Assembly: GCA_031549175.1 (NCBI GenBank)
Contig: JAVBQH010000027.1
Span: forward strand, 1 to 15,353
DNA: 15,353 nt
Origin: WRIS01 sp031549175
Lineage (GTDB): Bacteria > Actinomycetota > Coriobacteriia > Coriobacteriales > Eggerthellaceae
Reading direction: 5' to 3'
Below the pieces are notes generated by a model. That model had not been told where the DNA came from and did not search any database. It saw only the letters and a program-made list of their open reading frames with translations. This document shows, piece after piece, positions 1 through 6,667 of the stretch; the stretch's first letter is position 1, and each line of letters opens with the position of its first letter. The position numbers and the translations under genes were made by a program.

Positions 1-1
1 C

Positions 2-475
2 GAAGTGCAGGCAAAAAGCCCCTTCGAGCTTTCCGGCGGCCAACAGCGCCGCGTCGCCTTGGCAGGCGTCCTTGCCATGGGCCCTTCGACCTTCGTCCTT
101 GACGAACCTGCCGCCGGACTCGATCCGGCAGCACGTGCGGACCTCCTCAGCCTGATCACCGAGCTGCACCAAGGCGGGCTCACCATGGTCGTCGTGTCTC
201 ACAGCATGTCGACGCTCGCCCGCCTCTGCGACCGCATCCTGGTTTTGAAGGAGGGCGAGCAGTTCGCCTTGGGCACCCCGGAAGAGGTGTTCCTCCATGC
301 AGGCGACCTCAAATCGGTGGGGTTGGGCTTGCCGGCGTCGCAGCGCCTTGCAAGCAGCCTGATAGATGCCGGTATTCCTTTGGGATCAAGCCTGTATGGC
401 CCCGATTCGCTCGCAGACGACATTGCCGCCCTCTACCACAAAGGCCCTGCATCCCGGTGCCGGGGCAAGGCATAG
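2..475 (+). CDS. ecfA2: ECF transporter ATP-binding subunit, C-terminal part (EcfA2-like), cut by window edge
   Basis: This is the C-terminal 157 residues of an ABC ATPase; the reading frame runs through the left window edge, so Walker A is missing. Visible motifs are the ABC signature LSGGQQ (residues 10-15 of the fragment), Walker B FVLDEP (31-36), the D-loop AAGLD (37-41) and the switch histidine in VVVSHS (H67). The SPFELSGGQ context and position directly before ecfT are typical of EcfA2, the second ATPase of energy-coupling factor transporters. These use two ATPases and EcfT to power uptake of vitamins or metals by separate substrate-binding S components. The gene ends 4 bases before the ecfT start, so the two are surely co-transcribed. 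No S component is visible, so the substrate is unknown. The ATPase family call is certain; the A1 versus A2 assignment is an inference. Confidence 0.9.
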   Translation, partial: EVQAKSPFELSGGQQRRVALAGVLAMGPSTFVLDEPAAGLDPAARADLLSLITELHQGGLTMVVVSHSMSTLARLCDRILVLKEGEQFALGTPEEVFLHAGDLKSVGLGLPASQRLASSLIDAGIPLGSSLYGPDSLADDIAALYHKGPASRCRGKA

Positions 476-479
476 CCCG

Positions 480-1298
480 ATGCCGAAGACCGCCCTCTTT
501 GGGAGATACTGGCCGGCCACCAGCCCGCTTCACCGCATGGATCCCCGCATGAAGCTGCTGCTTTCCCTTGCGTATATCATGCTGGTCTTTTGCGCCCTCA
601 ACCCGTTGGGGCTGGTCGTCTGCGGAATCTTCACTGTCTTGCTTTTTGCGTGCGCCCGGATCCCCTTCAGGCAGGCGGTTCGCTCGATCGGGCCATTGTC
701 GTTTACCATCGTGATCGCCGTGCTGCTGAACATCTTCTTCACGCAAGGCGGGGCGTCCTATGTCGAATGGGGCTTCATCAGGATCAGCGAAGCAGGGGTC
801 TATCAGGCATTTTTCATCGGCTTCCGGCTTTTCCTGCTGTTGTTGGGGATGAGCCTTCTGACCCTGACCACCACCACGATCGACATAACCGATGCGTTCG
901 AGGACCTGCTGTCCCCCTTGCGTCGGGTCGGCCTGCCGGCCCATGAGCTCGCCATGATGATGGGGATCGCGCTGCGCTTCGTGCCCCAGTTCATGACCGA
1001 GGTCCAGCGCATCTACCGTGCGCAGCTTAGCAGAGGGGCCGCCTTCGCGAACAGTACCTGGCGCCATGGCATCCAGCTGGTGGGCGCCTTGATCGTGCCG
1101 CTTTTCACTAGTGCTTTCAGGCATGCGGAAACGCTTTCGCTCGCCATGGACGCCCGGTGCTACCATGGCAGCTTTGGCAGGACGCGGCTCCATCCGCTGC
1201 AGTATTCCCCGCTCGATGGATTGGCGCTCGTTGCCATTGGGGCGATGTTCGCCTGCGTGATCGCGGCGAACCTCCTCTACCCCCTGTTGGGCTTCTAG
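480..1298 (+). CDS. ecfT: ECF transporter transmembrane subunit EcfT
   Basis: This 272-residue integral membrane protein couples the two EcfA ATPases to substrate-specific S components. Hydrophobic segments lie at about residues 26-58, 70-88, 107-133 and 245-268. The two ATPase-contacting coupling motifs are present: AQLSRGA (181-187, with S-R-G where A-R-G is usual) and AMDARCY (222-228, A-R-C). The start was set at ATG 480 because it begins 4 bases after the ecfA2 stop and the protein then has a normal length; the frame is open further upstream but overlaps ecfA2. The stop codon shares the tetranucleotide CTAG (1295-1298) with the stop of the convergent surface-protein gene, so no space is left for a separate terminator. 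The family call is firm; the transported substrate cannot be told from this subunit. Confidence 0.92.
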   Translation: MPKTALFGRYWPATSPLHRMDPRMKLLLSLAYIMLVFCALNPLGLVVCGIFTVLLFACARIPFRQAVRSIGPLSFTIVIAVLLNIFFTQGGASYVEWGFIRISEAGVYQAFFIGFRLFLLLLGMSLLTLTTTTIDITDAFEDLLSPLRRVGLPAHELAMMMGIALRFVPQFMTEVQRIYRAQLSRGAAFANSTWRHGIQLVGALIVPLFTSAFRHAETLSLAMDARCYHGSFGRTRLHPLQYSPLDGLALVAIGAMFACVIAANLLYPLLGF

Positions 1299-3055
1299 CC
1301 GTGCCGCTCCCCTTCTTTTGGCATACGGCATCCGCCGCGTCCTCGGGCGGCACGGGCTGCAAAAAGGAACAGGGCGGCTGCCGCAACCAAGGTTGCAATC
1401 CCGATCGGATTCACGGAATCACCGGTGGCCGCAAGCGAACCCGGCTGGGACAGCGGCTTGGGTTGTGGTTGGGGGACGTAATTGACCAGTATGGTCCGCG
1501 CTTGGTCGGCATAGTAGGGAAAGACCGTCTTGGTGGCAGAGCCTGCATTGAGAAGCTCGGCAACGGGAACGCCGCCCGCCGCCGTGGCCGTTGAGGGGTC
1601 GAGCGCATTCCAGTAGTTGTGCGACAGGTCGATCGCGCCCGAAAGCCCGGCCCCGGATACCTGTACGATGGATCCGCTTGTCGCCGGGTCGAAGCTGCTG
1701 GAGACAAAGGAGTTCTCGGTGATGGCGATCGAAGGGTTAATGCCGGGGGCGAAGGCCGCCTGTATTGCATGGCCTGATCCGCCGGTGCCCCAGTTTTCTA
1801 CGGTGTTGTCGAAAATGGCCGCACTGCCTGTTAGGTTGCTTACCTCAATCGCCGTACCAGGGGTGTTGGTGAAGGTGTTGCCCGCAACGCCCAAGGCACA
1901 GATAGGCGCAGCCGAGGAAAAACCGCCGTCTGCAAAGGCGAAGTTCTGAATGGTGAGGCCTGACAAGGCGGCTGCGGGGTCTACGACCAAGCCGCCTTGG
2001 AGCGTGTGGCCGCCTCCATCGACGGTAAGGTCCTTTCCACTGGCAGAGGCAGGTATCGCCAGGCCGCCGGTGACGTCGCTTTGCATCGTGATGGTCGCGC
2101 CTTGGGGCGCGAACGCACAGGCGAGCGCGAAGGAGGAGAAGCTCATGTCGTTCGCTTCATCTTTGAACGGGATTGGATCGATTCCTTGGGGCTCCATGAT
2201 CCACGCATCGCCGGGGTTTGCAGATGGCTTCAGTATCCAGCCGCTTGCACCCAGGGTGTCAGGCCCGCCAGGAGCATCCGACGGACGTTCTGAGCATAAT
2301 ACGTTGTTTGCGTAGGCGTTGTTCGGGCCAAGCACGACTTGTGAAGGGGTCTGATAGGTGGCATACGGCAAATACATGATGCCGATGTCCTTCCCCCATG
2401 AGGTCGATGGCCCGATGGTGCTGTTGTCTATCGTCACACCTGTTGCATCGGCTATGGCTATCCCCAGTTTCACCGCCTCAACGATTGTCACCTGGTCGAC
2501 CGTGACCCCTGCTGCCCCATGGATGTTGAGCCCGTGGCCTTGGCTGGTGATTGCCACGTTGCTGACAACGCAAGCGAGCACAGGAACAAGGGGCACGTCG
2601 TTGCTGTTTCCCGGCTTGACGATCTTCAAGGCGCTGACGTTGCCTCCGCCGCCGCTTGTGATAGCAAGGTTTCTTATCGTCACCTGGTCACCGGATACCA
2701 TGAGGCCGGCTTGCCCGAATACACTGACCGCCCCGGTGCTGATCAAGGTGGTTGCCGGGTCGTCCCCCTCAACGACAAGGTTGCTTTTCGTTATCTGCAG
2801 CGGATAGTTCAAGGGGTCGGGGTCGGGGGTAAAGGTCCCGGCCCCGATTTCAAGTCTGACCGCCGGGTTTACGGTGCCTTCGCTGACATTGGCCTTGGCA
2901 ATAGCATCCGCAAGGGATGCCGTCGTGTACGTGCTGCTGTCAGCATAATGGACGATTATCTCGTTCGGATTGGCCGCGAAGGCCTGAACAGGCACGAAAG
3001 CAAGCGACATCGCCAAGGCACAGGCTATAGCGCCGAGCTTCGACAGTATTTTCAA
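1295..3055 (-). CDS. Exported right-handed beta-helix surface protein with LAATG sorting signal
   Basis: This 586-residue secreted protein is probably fixed to the cell wall. It has a signal peptide at residues 1-27 (basic start, hydrophobic core, AFA then AN at the cleavage site). Two beta-helix regions follow, at about 85-245 and 320-485, rich in short V-T-I and N-T repeats with N-x-I turns; the HNYWNALDP stretch at 479-487 is typical of parallel beta-helix (NosD/pectate-lyase-like) proteins. The C-terminus has a Pro/Gln linker, LAATG (541-545), a hydrophobic stretch (about 551-566) and basic residues, which is the layout of a sortase substrate. LAxTG is the motif known for class E sortases of high-GC Gram-positives. 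Translation starts at TTG 3055: upstream ATGs are out of frame or quickly stopped, and an AAAGGA site lies 6 bases before it. The ligand or substrate is unknown; an adhesin or polysaccharide-binding role is a guess. Confidence 0.85.
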   Translation of the reverse strand: MKILSKLGAIACALAMSLAFVPVQAFAANPNEIIVHYADSSTYTTASLADAIAKANVSEGTVNPAVRLEIGAGTFTPDPDPLNYPLQITKSNLVVEGDDPATTLISTGAVSVFGQAGLMVSGDQVTIRNLAITSGGGGNVSALKIVKPGNSNDVPLVPVLACVVSNVAITSQGHGLNIHGAAGVTVDQVTIVEAVKLGIAIADATGVTIDNSTIGPSTSWGKDIGIMYLPYATYQTPSQVVLGPNNAYANNVLCSERPSDAPGGPDTLGASGWILKPSANPGDAWIMEPQGIDPIPFKDEANDMSFSSFALACAFAPQGATITMQSDVTGGLAIPASASGKDLTVDGGGHTLQGGLVVDPAAALSGLTIQNFAFADGGFSSAAPICALGVAGNTFTNTPGTAIEVSNLTGSAAIFDNTVENWGTGGSGHAIQAAFAPGINPSIAITENSFVSSSFDPATSGSIVQVSGAGLSGAIDLSHNYWNALDPSTATAAGGVPVAELLNAGSATKTVFPYYADQARTILVNYVPQPQPKPLSQPGSLAATGDSVNPIGIATLVAAAALFLFAARAARGRGGCRMPKEGERHG

Positions 3056-3060
3056 GACTC

Positions 3061-3082
3061 ATCCTTTCATTGCTGCAAGGAT
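3061..3082 (-). promoter_or_regulatory. Small hairpin covering the ribosome binding site of the 586-residue gene
   Basis: In the mRNA, AUCCUU (3082-3077) can pair with AAGGAU (3066-3061) across a 10-base loop. The right arm is the Shine-Dalgarno sequence of the TTG-started gene at 3055. Six base pairs is a modest stem, so this may only dampen translation, or may be chance. No known riboswitch consensus was recognised in the roughly 130-base leader. Confidence 0.35.
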
Positions 3083-3194
3083 CCAGACCAACCTGCGAGT
3101 AGCTATCATGCCCAGTGTTTCACCAGTATGTCCGTTATAATCGCCATTTGAGGCGCCCGTCCCCCGTGTCTGCTCCCCATGATGCAGAACATTC

Positions 3195-3203
3195 ATAATA
3201 GCA
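3195..3203 (-). promoter_or_regulatory. Candidate extended -10 promoter for the 586-residue surface gene
   Basis: On the minus strand the sequence reads TGC-TATTAT, an extended -10 element, in an AT-rich stretch (about 3183-3262) that stands out from the GC-rich surroundings. No good -35 hexamer is visible, as is common for extended -10 promoters. Transcription would begin near 3188, giving a leader of about 130 bases. The rest of the 389-base gap (3204-3364) holds nothing I can identify. Confidence 0.35.
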
Positions 3204-3364
3204 ACATTTCATATTCTTTTGTAGATTTTCCTATATAAATTGTTGGATTATTTCTGCTTCCCGTCGAAGCCTTCGTAGCCGAGTATGCGCCTGCGTCGGC
3301 CAGAGCCTTCTCAACAGGGGCATTCCTGCAAATCAGCGCGGAGATGGGTGTTGTCGATGCCGGA

Positions 3365-3398
3365 AAAAGGGGGAGGGAGCCCGAAGGCTCCCTCCCCT
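3365..3398 (-). terminator. Rho-independent terminator of the 842-residue surface gene
   Basis: A perfect 12-base-pair stem (arms 3386-3397 and 3370-3381) closes on a C(UUCG)G tetraloop and is followed on the minus strand by a run of five T after one C. It lies 48 bases after the stop codon of the gene ending at 3445 and separates that transcript from the 586-residue gene. Confidence 0.9.
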
Positions 3399-3407
3399 AT
3401 CCGTATA

Positions 3408-3437
3408 CCGCCTTGGAATTATGTGGAAGCAAGGCGG
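3408..3437 (-). other. Second hairpin just after the stop codon of the 842-residue gene
   Basis: The arms CCGCCTTG (3408-3415) and CAAGGCGG (3430-3437) are perfect inverted repeats with a 14-base loop. There is no T-run after it, so it is not a terminator by itself. It sits between the stop codon and the true terminator and may protect the 3' end of the message. Confidence 0.5.
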
Positions 3438-3444
3438 GATAACG

Positions 3445-5973
3445 CTAGTTTGCGCTTGGGCTGGCAAGAAGCTTACGCCCGCCAATCACCGCGGCGACTG
3501 CAACCAGTGCGGCCACGATCAGGACTATCGGAAGGGCGCTGCCTGCCGGTCCAGAATTGGCGAAGCCGCCCGTGTCGAGGGTGACGCCCGAATCAGCATT
3601 CGGCGAGCACGTGCTGAGCTCGGTGATGTTCAAGACCCTGTTCGGCAGCCCTTGTTCTGCAGGCACATTCGAAGAGGCGCTGGGCGAAAGCGCAGTGCCG
3701 CTCGAAGCGGCTCCACTGCCCGTCGGCTCACCACCGCCGGTGATGACGCTGCTGCCCGAACCGGTGTCGCGTTGCGCAATGACCACCGAGGAAAGCTTGG
3801 TAAGCGTGAAGGTGACCTCGAGCGTACCTCCCTCGCGTGTCGCCTTGCTTGGCGTGATGATTTGGGGGGCATCGCCTTCATGGTAGTGAACGATGACGAG
3901 TTTATCCAGGTCGAACGCGCGGTCAGGGTCGTCAACGGTAATAGTCAAGGTGAGCGGCGCCTTAGGTTGGATATGGCTTGCAATCACATTGTCGCCCGCG
4001 AGCACGTTCAAGGTGATATCGAGGGATATCGGTGCGATGCTGGCGTTTATCGACGGGGGAAGCTCGGGGGTTGCCACGGGCAGGATGTCGACCTGAGCAT
4101 ACAGTGCCATATCTTGAAAGCCCGCCACATACTCCGTTACCGAAAGCGCCGCCCCATCAACCTTGGCTTCTTTGACAACACTCTTGACCTCTTCACTGAT
4201 AGAGGGTTTCGTGGCCTCGATTTTGCCTTCGTTGACCTTAAGATAGGCCTCTTCAAGTTGCGCTATCTGCTGGATTACCTTTTCGCCTTCGCTTGAATTG
4301 ACTATCGAGGCAATAGTCTCCGGGCTCGCATGGGTCAAAGCGCTGACGGCAGCGTCGATATCTTCCTCGCTCGAATCTTCGTTGATTGCGTCGAGCCTGT
4401 TTTCAACGACTGCCACTTGTTGTTCAACCGAACCCCAATGTGCATACAGCGTTGCGTCGGCAACAAGGTTCGCATTGGTCCCTGAAACGATCTCGTTCCC
4501 GCTGGCCGGATCGGTAAACCAGCCCAGAAGCACTTTGTCGCCATTTGTCGGCGCAATCGGGAGGCTCACGGTGGTTCTCGTCGAGCCATCGGCGGCGAAG
4601 GTCACCCTCGCACTACCCTGCGCTAATGAACCGCCTGCAAATGTGCCTCCATTGGCATCGAATCCAAGGCGCGCGATATAGCTGCTTCCCTCCTTCGTAA
4701 GGCTTGCGTTCGGCGAGAAACCTGCAACGCGAGAAGGCACGAAGCCCTGCGGCCCCCAATAGATGCCGCTCAGATTGAAGGCGAAACGGGCTGCATTGCC
4801 GGCCACGGTGTTTTGCAGAACGAAGCCGTTCGCATTGTTGTTGATGATCTCGCTGTTGGAGATAGAGACGGTTTCCGGGGCGGTGCCACGGAAGATGATG
4901 CTGCCGTCTGTCGCATCCTTCGTATGCAGCACAGAATCGGTGATGTTCACGGAGCTGCTTGCCTCAAGCGAACCGCTGCCCGAACCGAAGCGCAGGGCAT
5001 AAGTGTTCACGTCGAAGTTGTTGTCGGCAAATGTGACCTGCTGGCCGGATCCAAAGAGGTTGATGCCCCCCTTGGTTTCCCGGACCGTATTGCCGGTAAA
5101 GGTCAGGTTGCCCCTCGTGCCTCCGACGAACTGGGCAAGGCTATGCATGCCCCCACCCGTGGTGCAGTTGTTGATCGCAAAGTTGTTGCCCTCCCCACTT
5201 CGGCCCGAGCTTACGCGGACCCCGACGATATCGCCGTTCCATCCATTCCCCAAGAAAGTGCAGTCCTGGATCGTGATATTGTGAAGGTAGCTGTAATGGT
5301 CGGTGCCGGTCGAACCCGGCATGACCATGTTGCTTGAACTGATGCAGTCGGCGGCAGCGGTTTTTCCGCTGAAATCAAAGATTATCCCCTGCACCTTGAA
5401 GGTCTCGGGCTCATAGTAGCGCCCAGATCCATCGATAGACAGGCTATTTGTGAATACGACACGGGAACCATCAGCCGCCTTCAACACAACGTTCTTGTTC
5501 GCCTGCTGGTAAAAGGATAAAGCCTCACTATAGCTTCCGGCCTTTACCTCGACCGTATAGCTCGTAGGCTCGCTTACAACGGCAGAGGTCACCGCATTAA
5601 GGGCGGCCTGTACCGTATCGAAGCCTTGCTCCCCGTTCACCACAGCATTCCCCGAAACCGGTGCCGCTGCAACCATGGCAGAATTTTCTTCAACCGCTGC
5701 CTCTTGAAAGGAGAGGGCGGTTCCCTGGACGACAGCTTCGCTGCCAGGCGTTGAGAGGCTCAAGGAACCGCCAGAGGAGAGAGTCGTGTCTTCATCGGCC
5801 GCGATGCCTGAGGGGTCGTCGCTTGGCGGCTGCCCCTCGACGACGGTCTGCTGCCCATCTACCGATGCCGGATCCGCATAAGCGAAGCCCGGGATCATAA
5901 GGCTGAATACGAGTGCCACGCACATGAAGAGTGCGAGCGCCTTGTTGGATAAAGCTGTTTCTTGGGATTTCAT
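3445..5973 (-). CDS. Large exported surface protein: beta-helix, InlB-type repeat, C-terminal membrane anchor
   Basis: This 842-residue protein has a signal peptide (1-33, cleavage after AYA), a Ser/Gly/Glu-rich spacer (34-118), a right-handed beta-helix (about 120-405, many N-x-T/I-T-x-N turns) and one InlB B-repeat/Listeria-Bacteroides repeat (433-513: GFDANGG, GWFTDP, LYAHWG). A helical acidic segment (515-605), an all-beta domain (607-735) and a Gly/Ser linker (738-772) come next. The tail holds a hydrophobic segment (about 813-832) followed by RK. No LPxTG is present; FANSG (804-808) occupies the place of a sorting motif and may be a variant. Start ATG 5973 has a strong AAGGAG site. The mRNA leader carries a c-di-GMP class I riboswitch and a hairpin covering this site, so expression is probably set by c-di-GMP. 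The domains fit an adhesin or biofilm protein; the ligand is unknown. Confidence 0.87.
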   Translation of the reverse strand: MKSQETALSNKALALFMCVALVFSLMIPGFAYADPASVDGQQTVVEGQPPSDDPSGIAADEDTTLSSGGSLSLSTPGSEAVVQGTALSFQEAAVEENSAMVAAAPVSGNAVVNGEQGFDTVQAALNAVTSAVVSEPTSYTVEVKAGSYSEALSFYQQANKNVVLKAADGSRVVFTNSLSIDGSGRYYEPETFKVQGIIFDFSGKTAAADCISSSNMVMPGSTGTDHYSYLHNITIQDCTFLGNGWNGDIVGVRVSSGRSGEGNNFAINNCTTGGGMHSLAQFVGGTRGNLTFTGNTVRETKGGINLFGSGQQVTFADNNFDVNTYALRFGSGSGSLEASSSVNITDSVLHTKDATDGSIIFRGTAPETVSISNSEIINNNANGFVLQNTVAGNAARFAFNLSGIYWGPQGFVPSRVAGFSPNASLTKEGSSYIARLGFDANGGTFAGGSLAQGSARVTFAADGSTRTTVSLPIAPTNGDKVLLGWFTDPASGNEIVSGTNANLVADATLYAHWGSVEQQVAVVENRLDAINEDSSEEDIDAAVSALTHASPETIASIVNSSEGEKVIQQIAQLEEAYLKVNEGKIEATKPSISEEVKSVVKEAKVDGAALSVTEYVAGFQDMALYAQVDILPVATPELPPSINASIAPISLDITLNVLAGDNVIASHIQPKAPLTLTITVDDPDRAFDLDKLVIVHYHEGDAPQIITPSKATREGGTLEVTFTLTKLSSVVIAQRDTGSGSSVITGGGEPTGSGAASSGTALSPSASSNVPAEQGLPNRVLNITELSTCSPNADSGVTLDTGGFANSGPAGSALPIVLIVAALVAVAAVIGGRKLLASPSAN

Positions 5974-5976
5974 ATT

Positions 5977-6024
5977 GGTCTCCTTCCACGACTGCCAATA
6001 TCATCCCAGTCTGGAAAAGAGACC
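5977..6024 (-). promoter_or_regulatory. Long hairpin sequestering the ribosome binding site (riboswitch expression platform)
   Basis: In the mRNA, GGUCUCUUUUCC (6024-6013) pairs with GGAAGGAGACC (5987-5977), which contains the Shine-Dalgarno of the 842-residue gene. I count 11 consecutive pairs (two of them G-U), a 2x2 internal loop, then GACUG/CAGUC (5 more pairs) closing a 12-base loop. A possible alternative partner for its base is ACCCCCGCC (6083-6075) inside the aptamer, which can pair with GGCGGGGU (6029-6022) with one bulge. That would make aptamer folding and ribosome-site release mutually dependent. The direction of control (on or off) cannot be read with certainty. Confidence 0.75.
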
Positions 6025-6049
6025 CCGCCGGCGTTTTGCCGACCCTCGT

Positions 6050-6140
6050 TTTCGCAACTGGCTGCCGTTCCCCTGGCGGGGGTTAGGCCCTTTAGCTTTG
6101 CGTCACTGCCTTTCAGCAGCTTTGCCCTTATGTTGTCAAA
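6050..6140 (-). ncRNA. Cyclic-di-GMP class I (GEMM-I) riboswitch aptamer
   Basis: The minus-strand RNA carries the conserved GEMM-I blocks in order: AGGGCAAAGC (6128-6119); a stem capped by a GAAA tetraloop (loop 6114-6111, CUGCU/GGCAG); GACGCAAAGC (6104-6095); GGGCCUAAC (6090-6082), the tetraloop-receptor side; a short C4/G4 hairpin (6081-6070); and ACGGCAGCC followed by AGUUGC (6068-6054). CAAC (6135-6132) and GUUG (6058-6055) can form the closing helix. Compared from memory with the Vibrio cholerae Vc2 aptamer, block order, spacing and tetraloop/receptor pairing agree. The base equivalent to Vc2 G20 appears to be G (6125), which fits c-di-GMP rather than 3',3'-cGAMP. It sits in the leader of a surface-protein gene. 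Confidence 0.92.
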
Positions 6141-6162
6141 CCGCATCACCTGTGTTTTGCGG
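6141..6162 (-). other. Small hairpin at the 5' end of the riboswitch leader
   Basis: CCGCA (6162-6158) can pair with UGCGG (6145-6141) just before the aptamer. It would be one of the first structures to form after the predicted transcription start; its role is unknown. Confidence 0.35.
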
Positions 6163-6170
6163 ACATCTAG

Positions 6171-6199
6171 AATATATCCTTGGAAAAACGTCTTTGCAA
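6171..6199 (-). promoter_or_regulatory. Sigma70-type promoter of the riboswitch and 842-residue gene
   Basis: On the minus strand there is TTGCAA (-35, 6199-6194), a spacer of exactly 17 bases, and TATATT (-10, 6176-6171). Transcription would begin near 6164, about 25 bases before the aptamer, giving a leader of about 190 bases. An inverted repeat AAAACGTC/GACGTTTT (6185-6192 and 6212-6219) flanks the -35 element. Confidence 0.7.
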
Positions 6200-6219
6200 G
6201 GGGGTTTTCCCGACGTTTT
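6185..6219. promoter_or_regulatory. Operator-like inverted repeat around the -35 box
   Basis: AAAACGTC (6185-6192) and GACGTTTT (6212-6219) form a perfect 8-base inverted repeat separated by 19 bases, which include the -35 hexamer. The spacing between half-site centres is about 27 bases. A dimeric or tetrameric regulator site is possible; no known regulator consensus was recognised. Confidence 0.4.
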
Positions 6220-6274
6220 CATTCTGTAAGAAATCTCAGGAGGGTTTCCGGCAGGCTTGGGGATCCGGCTCCAG

Positions 6275-6314
6275 AAGGGAAAGGAAAGGCCTGCATCGCC
6301 GAGTATGCAGGCCT
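6275..6314 (-). terminator. Rho-independent terminator of the secDF-DUF1292 operon
   Basis: A perfect 10-base-pair stem (AGGCCTGCAT at 6287-6296, ATGCAGGCCT at 6305-6314) with an 8-base loop is followed on the minus strand by a pyrimidine-rich TTTCCTTTCCC tail. It lies 29 bases after the stop of the DUF1292 gene, and separates that operon from the riboswitch promoter. Confidence 0.8.
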
Positions 6315-6343
6315 GATGTGCGGGCTTCATGCGGGAGCGCCGC

Positions 6344-6664
6344 CTATTCGAAATCGTACAGGTCCTTCGTCGCTTGGCAGAAGTCAGTGTAGACCTCGGC
6401 CGCGATCGCATCGTCTTCAACCAGCTCGAAAGCCGCCGGCTGCCCTTCCTCGTCAAGTTCGGTCACTTCGAGCAGTATCAGCTCGCCCGAAGACCCGGCC
6501 GGCACGTCGGCGCTTACGGGGAAAAAGAAGCCGTAGCTTCTCCCCTCATGAAGGATGAGCCCCAAGAACTCGAGGTTCACAAGGTCGCCTTCTTCGTCTT
6601 CAAAGGTGAAGACCACGCCCTCTTCAACGGGAGGGCAAAAGTTCGGGGCGCTGCCTTCGCGCAT
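6344..6664 (-). CDS. DUF1292 family small acidic protein
   Basis: This 106-residue, strongly acidic protein is probably cytosolic. The pattern of VVFTFEDEEGDLVNLEFLG followed by SYGFFFPV and ILLEVTELDEEGQPAAFELVEDD fits the DUF1292 (YrzB-like) family, which has no assigned biochemical function. The ATG at 6664 begins 3 bases after the secDF stop, so the two genes are one operon, and a terminator follows. A role linked to Sec export is suggested only by position. Compared with Firmicutes members that are mainly the short beta core, this one carries an extra C-terminal helix (about residues 84-106). The family call is fairly sure from the sequence pattern; the function is unknown. Confidence 0.8.
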   Translation of the reverse strand: MREGSAPNFCPPVEEGVVFTFEDEEGDLVNLEFLGLILHEGRSYGFFFPVSADVPAGSSGELILLEVTELDEEGQPAAFELVEDDAIAAEVYTDFCQATKDLYDFE

Positions 6665-6667
6665 GGC

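Noticed and set aside
309..1331. A 340-codon open frame on the minus strand opposite ecfA2/ecfT
   Set aside because: Antisense to two firmly identified genes; composition (Gln, Arg, His, Gly rich) is typical of shadow frames.
1299..1355. Inverted repeat CCGTGCCGC/GCGGCACGG just after the ecfT stop as a terminator
   Set aside because: The loop is 39 bases and no T-run follows; it lies inside the coding sequence of the surface gene and is probably chance.
3255..3314. Possible gene remnant on the minus strand ending ILGYEGFDGKQK and a stop codon
   Set aside because: Only about 20 codons are open, with a stop just upstream and no start or ribosome binding site; I could not tie it to a family.
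3421..4296. A 291-codon open frame on the plus strand opposite the 842-residue surface gene
   Set aside because: It is antisense to a protein with clear signal peptide and domains; the translation is Arg-rich with no domain pattern, as expected from a shadow of high-GC coding DNA.
6013..6040. Intrinsic terminator as the riboswitch expression platform
   Set aside because: The only hairpin (CGGC/GCCG, four pairs) is weak and is separated from the UUUU stretch by about ten bases; the ribosome-site hairpin is much stronger.
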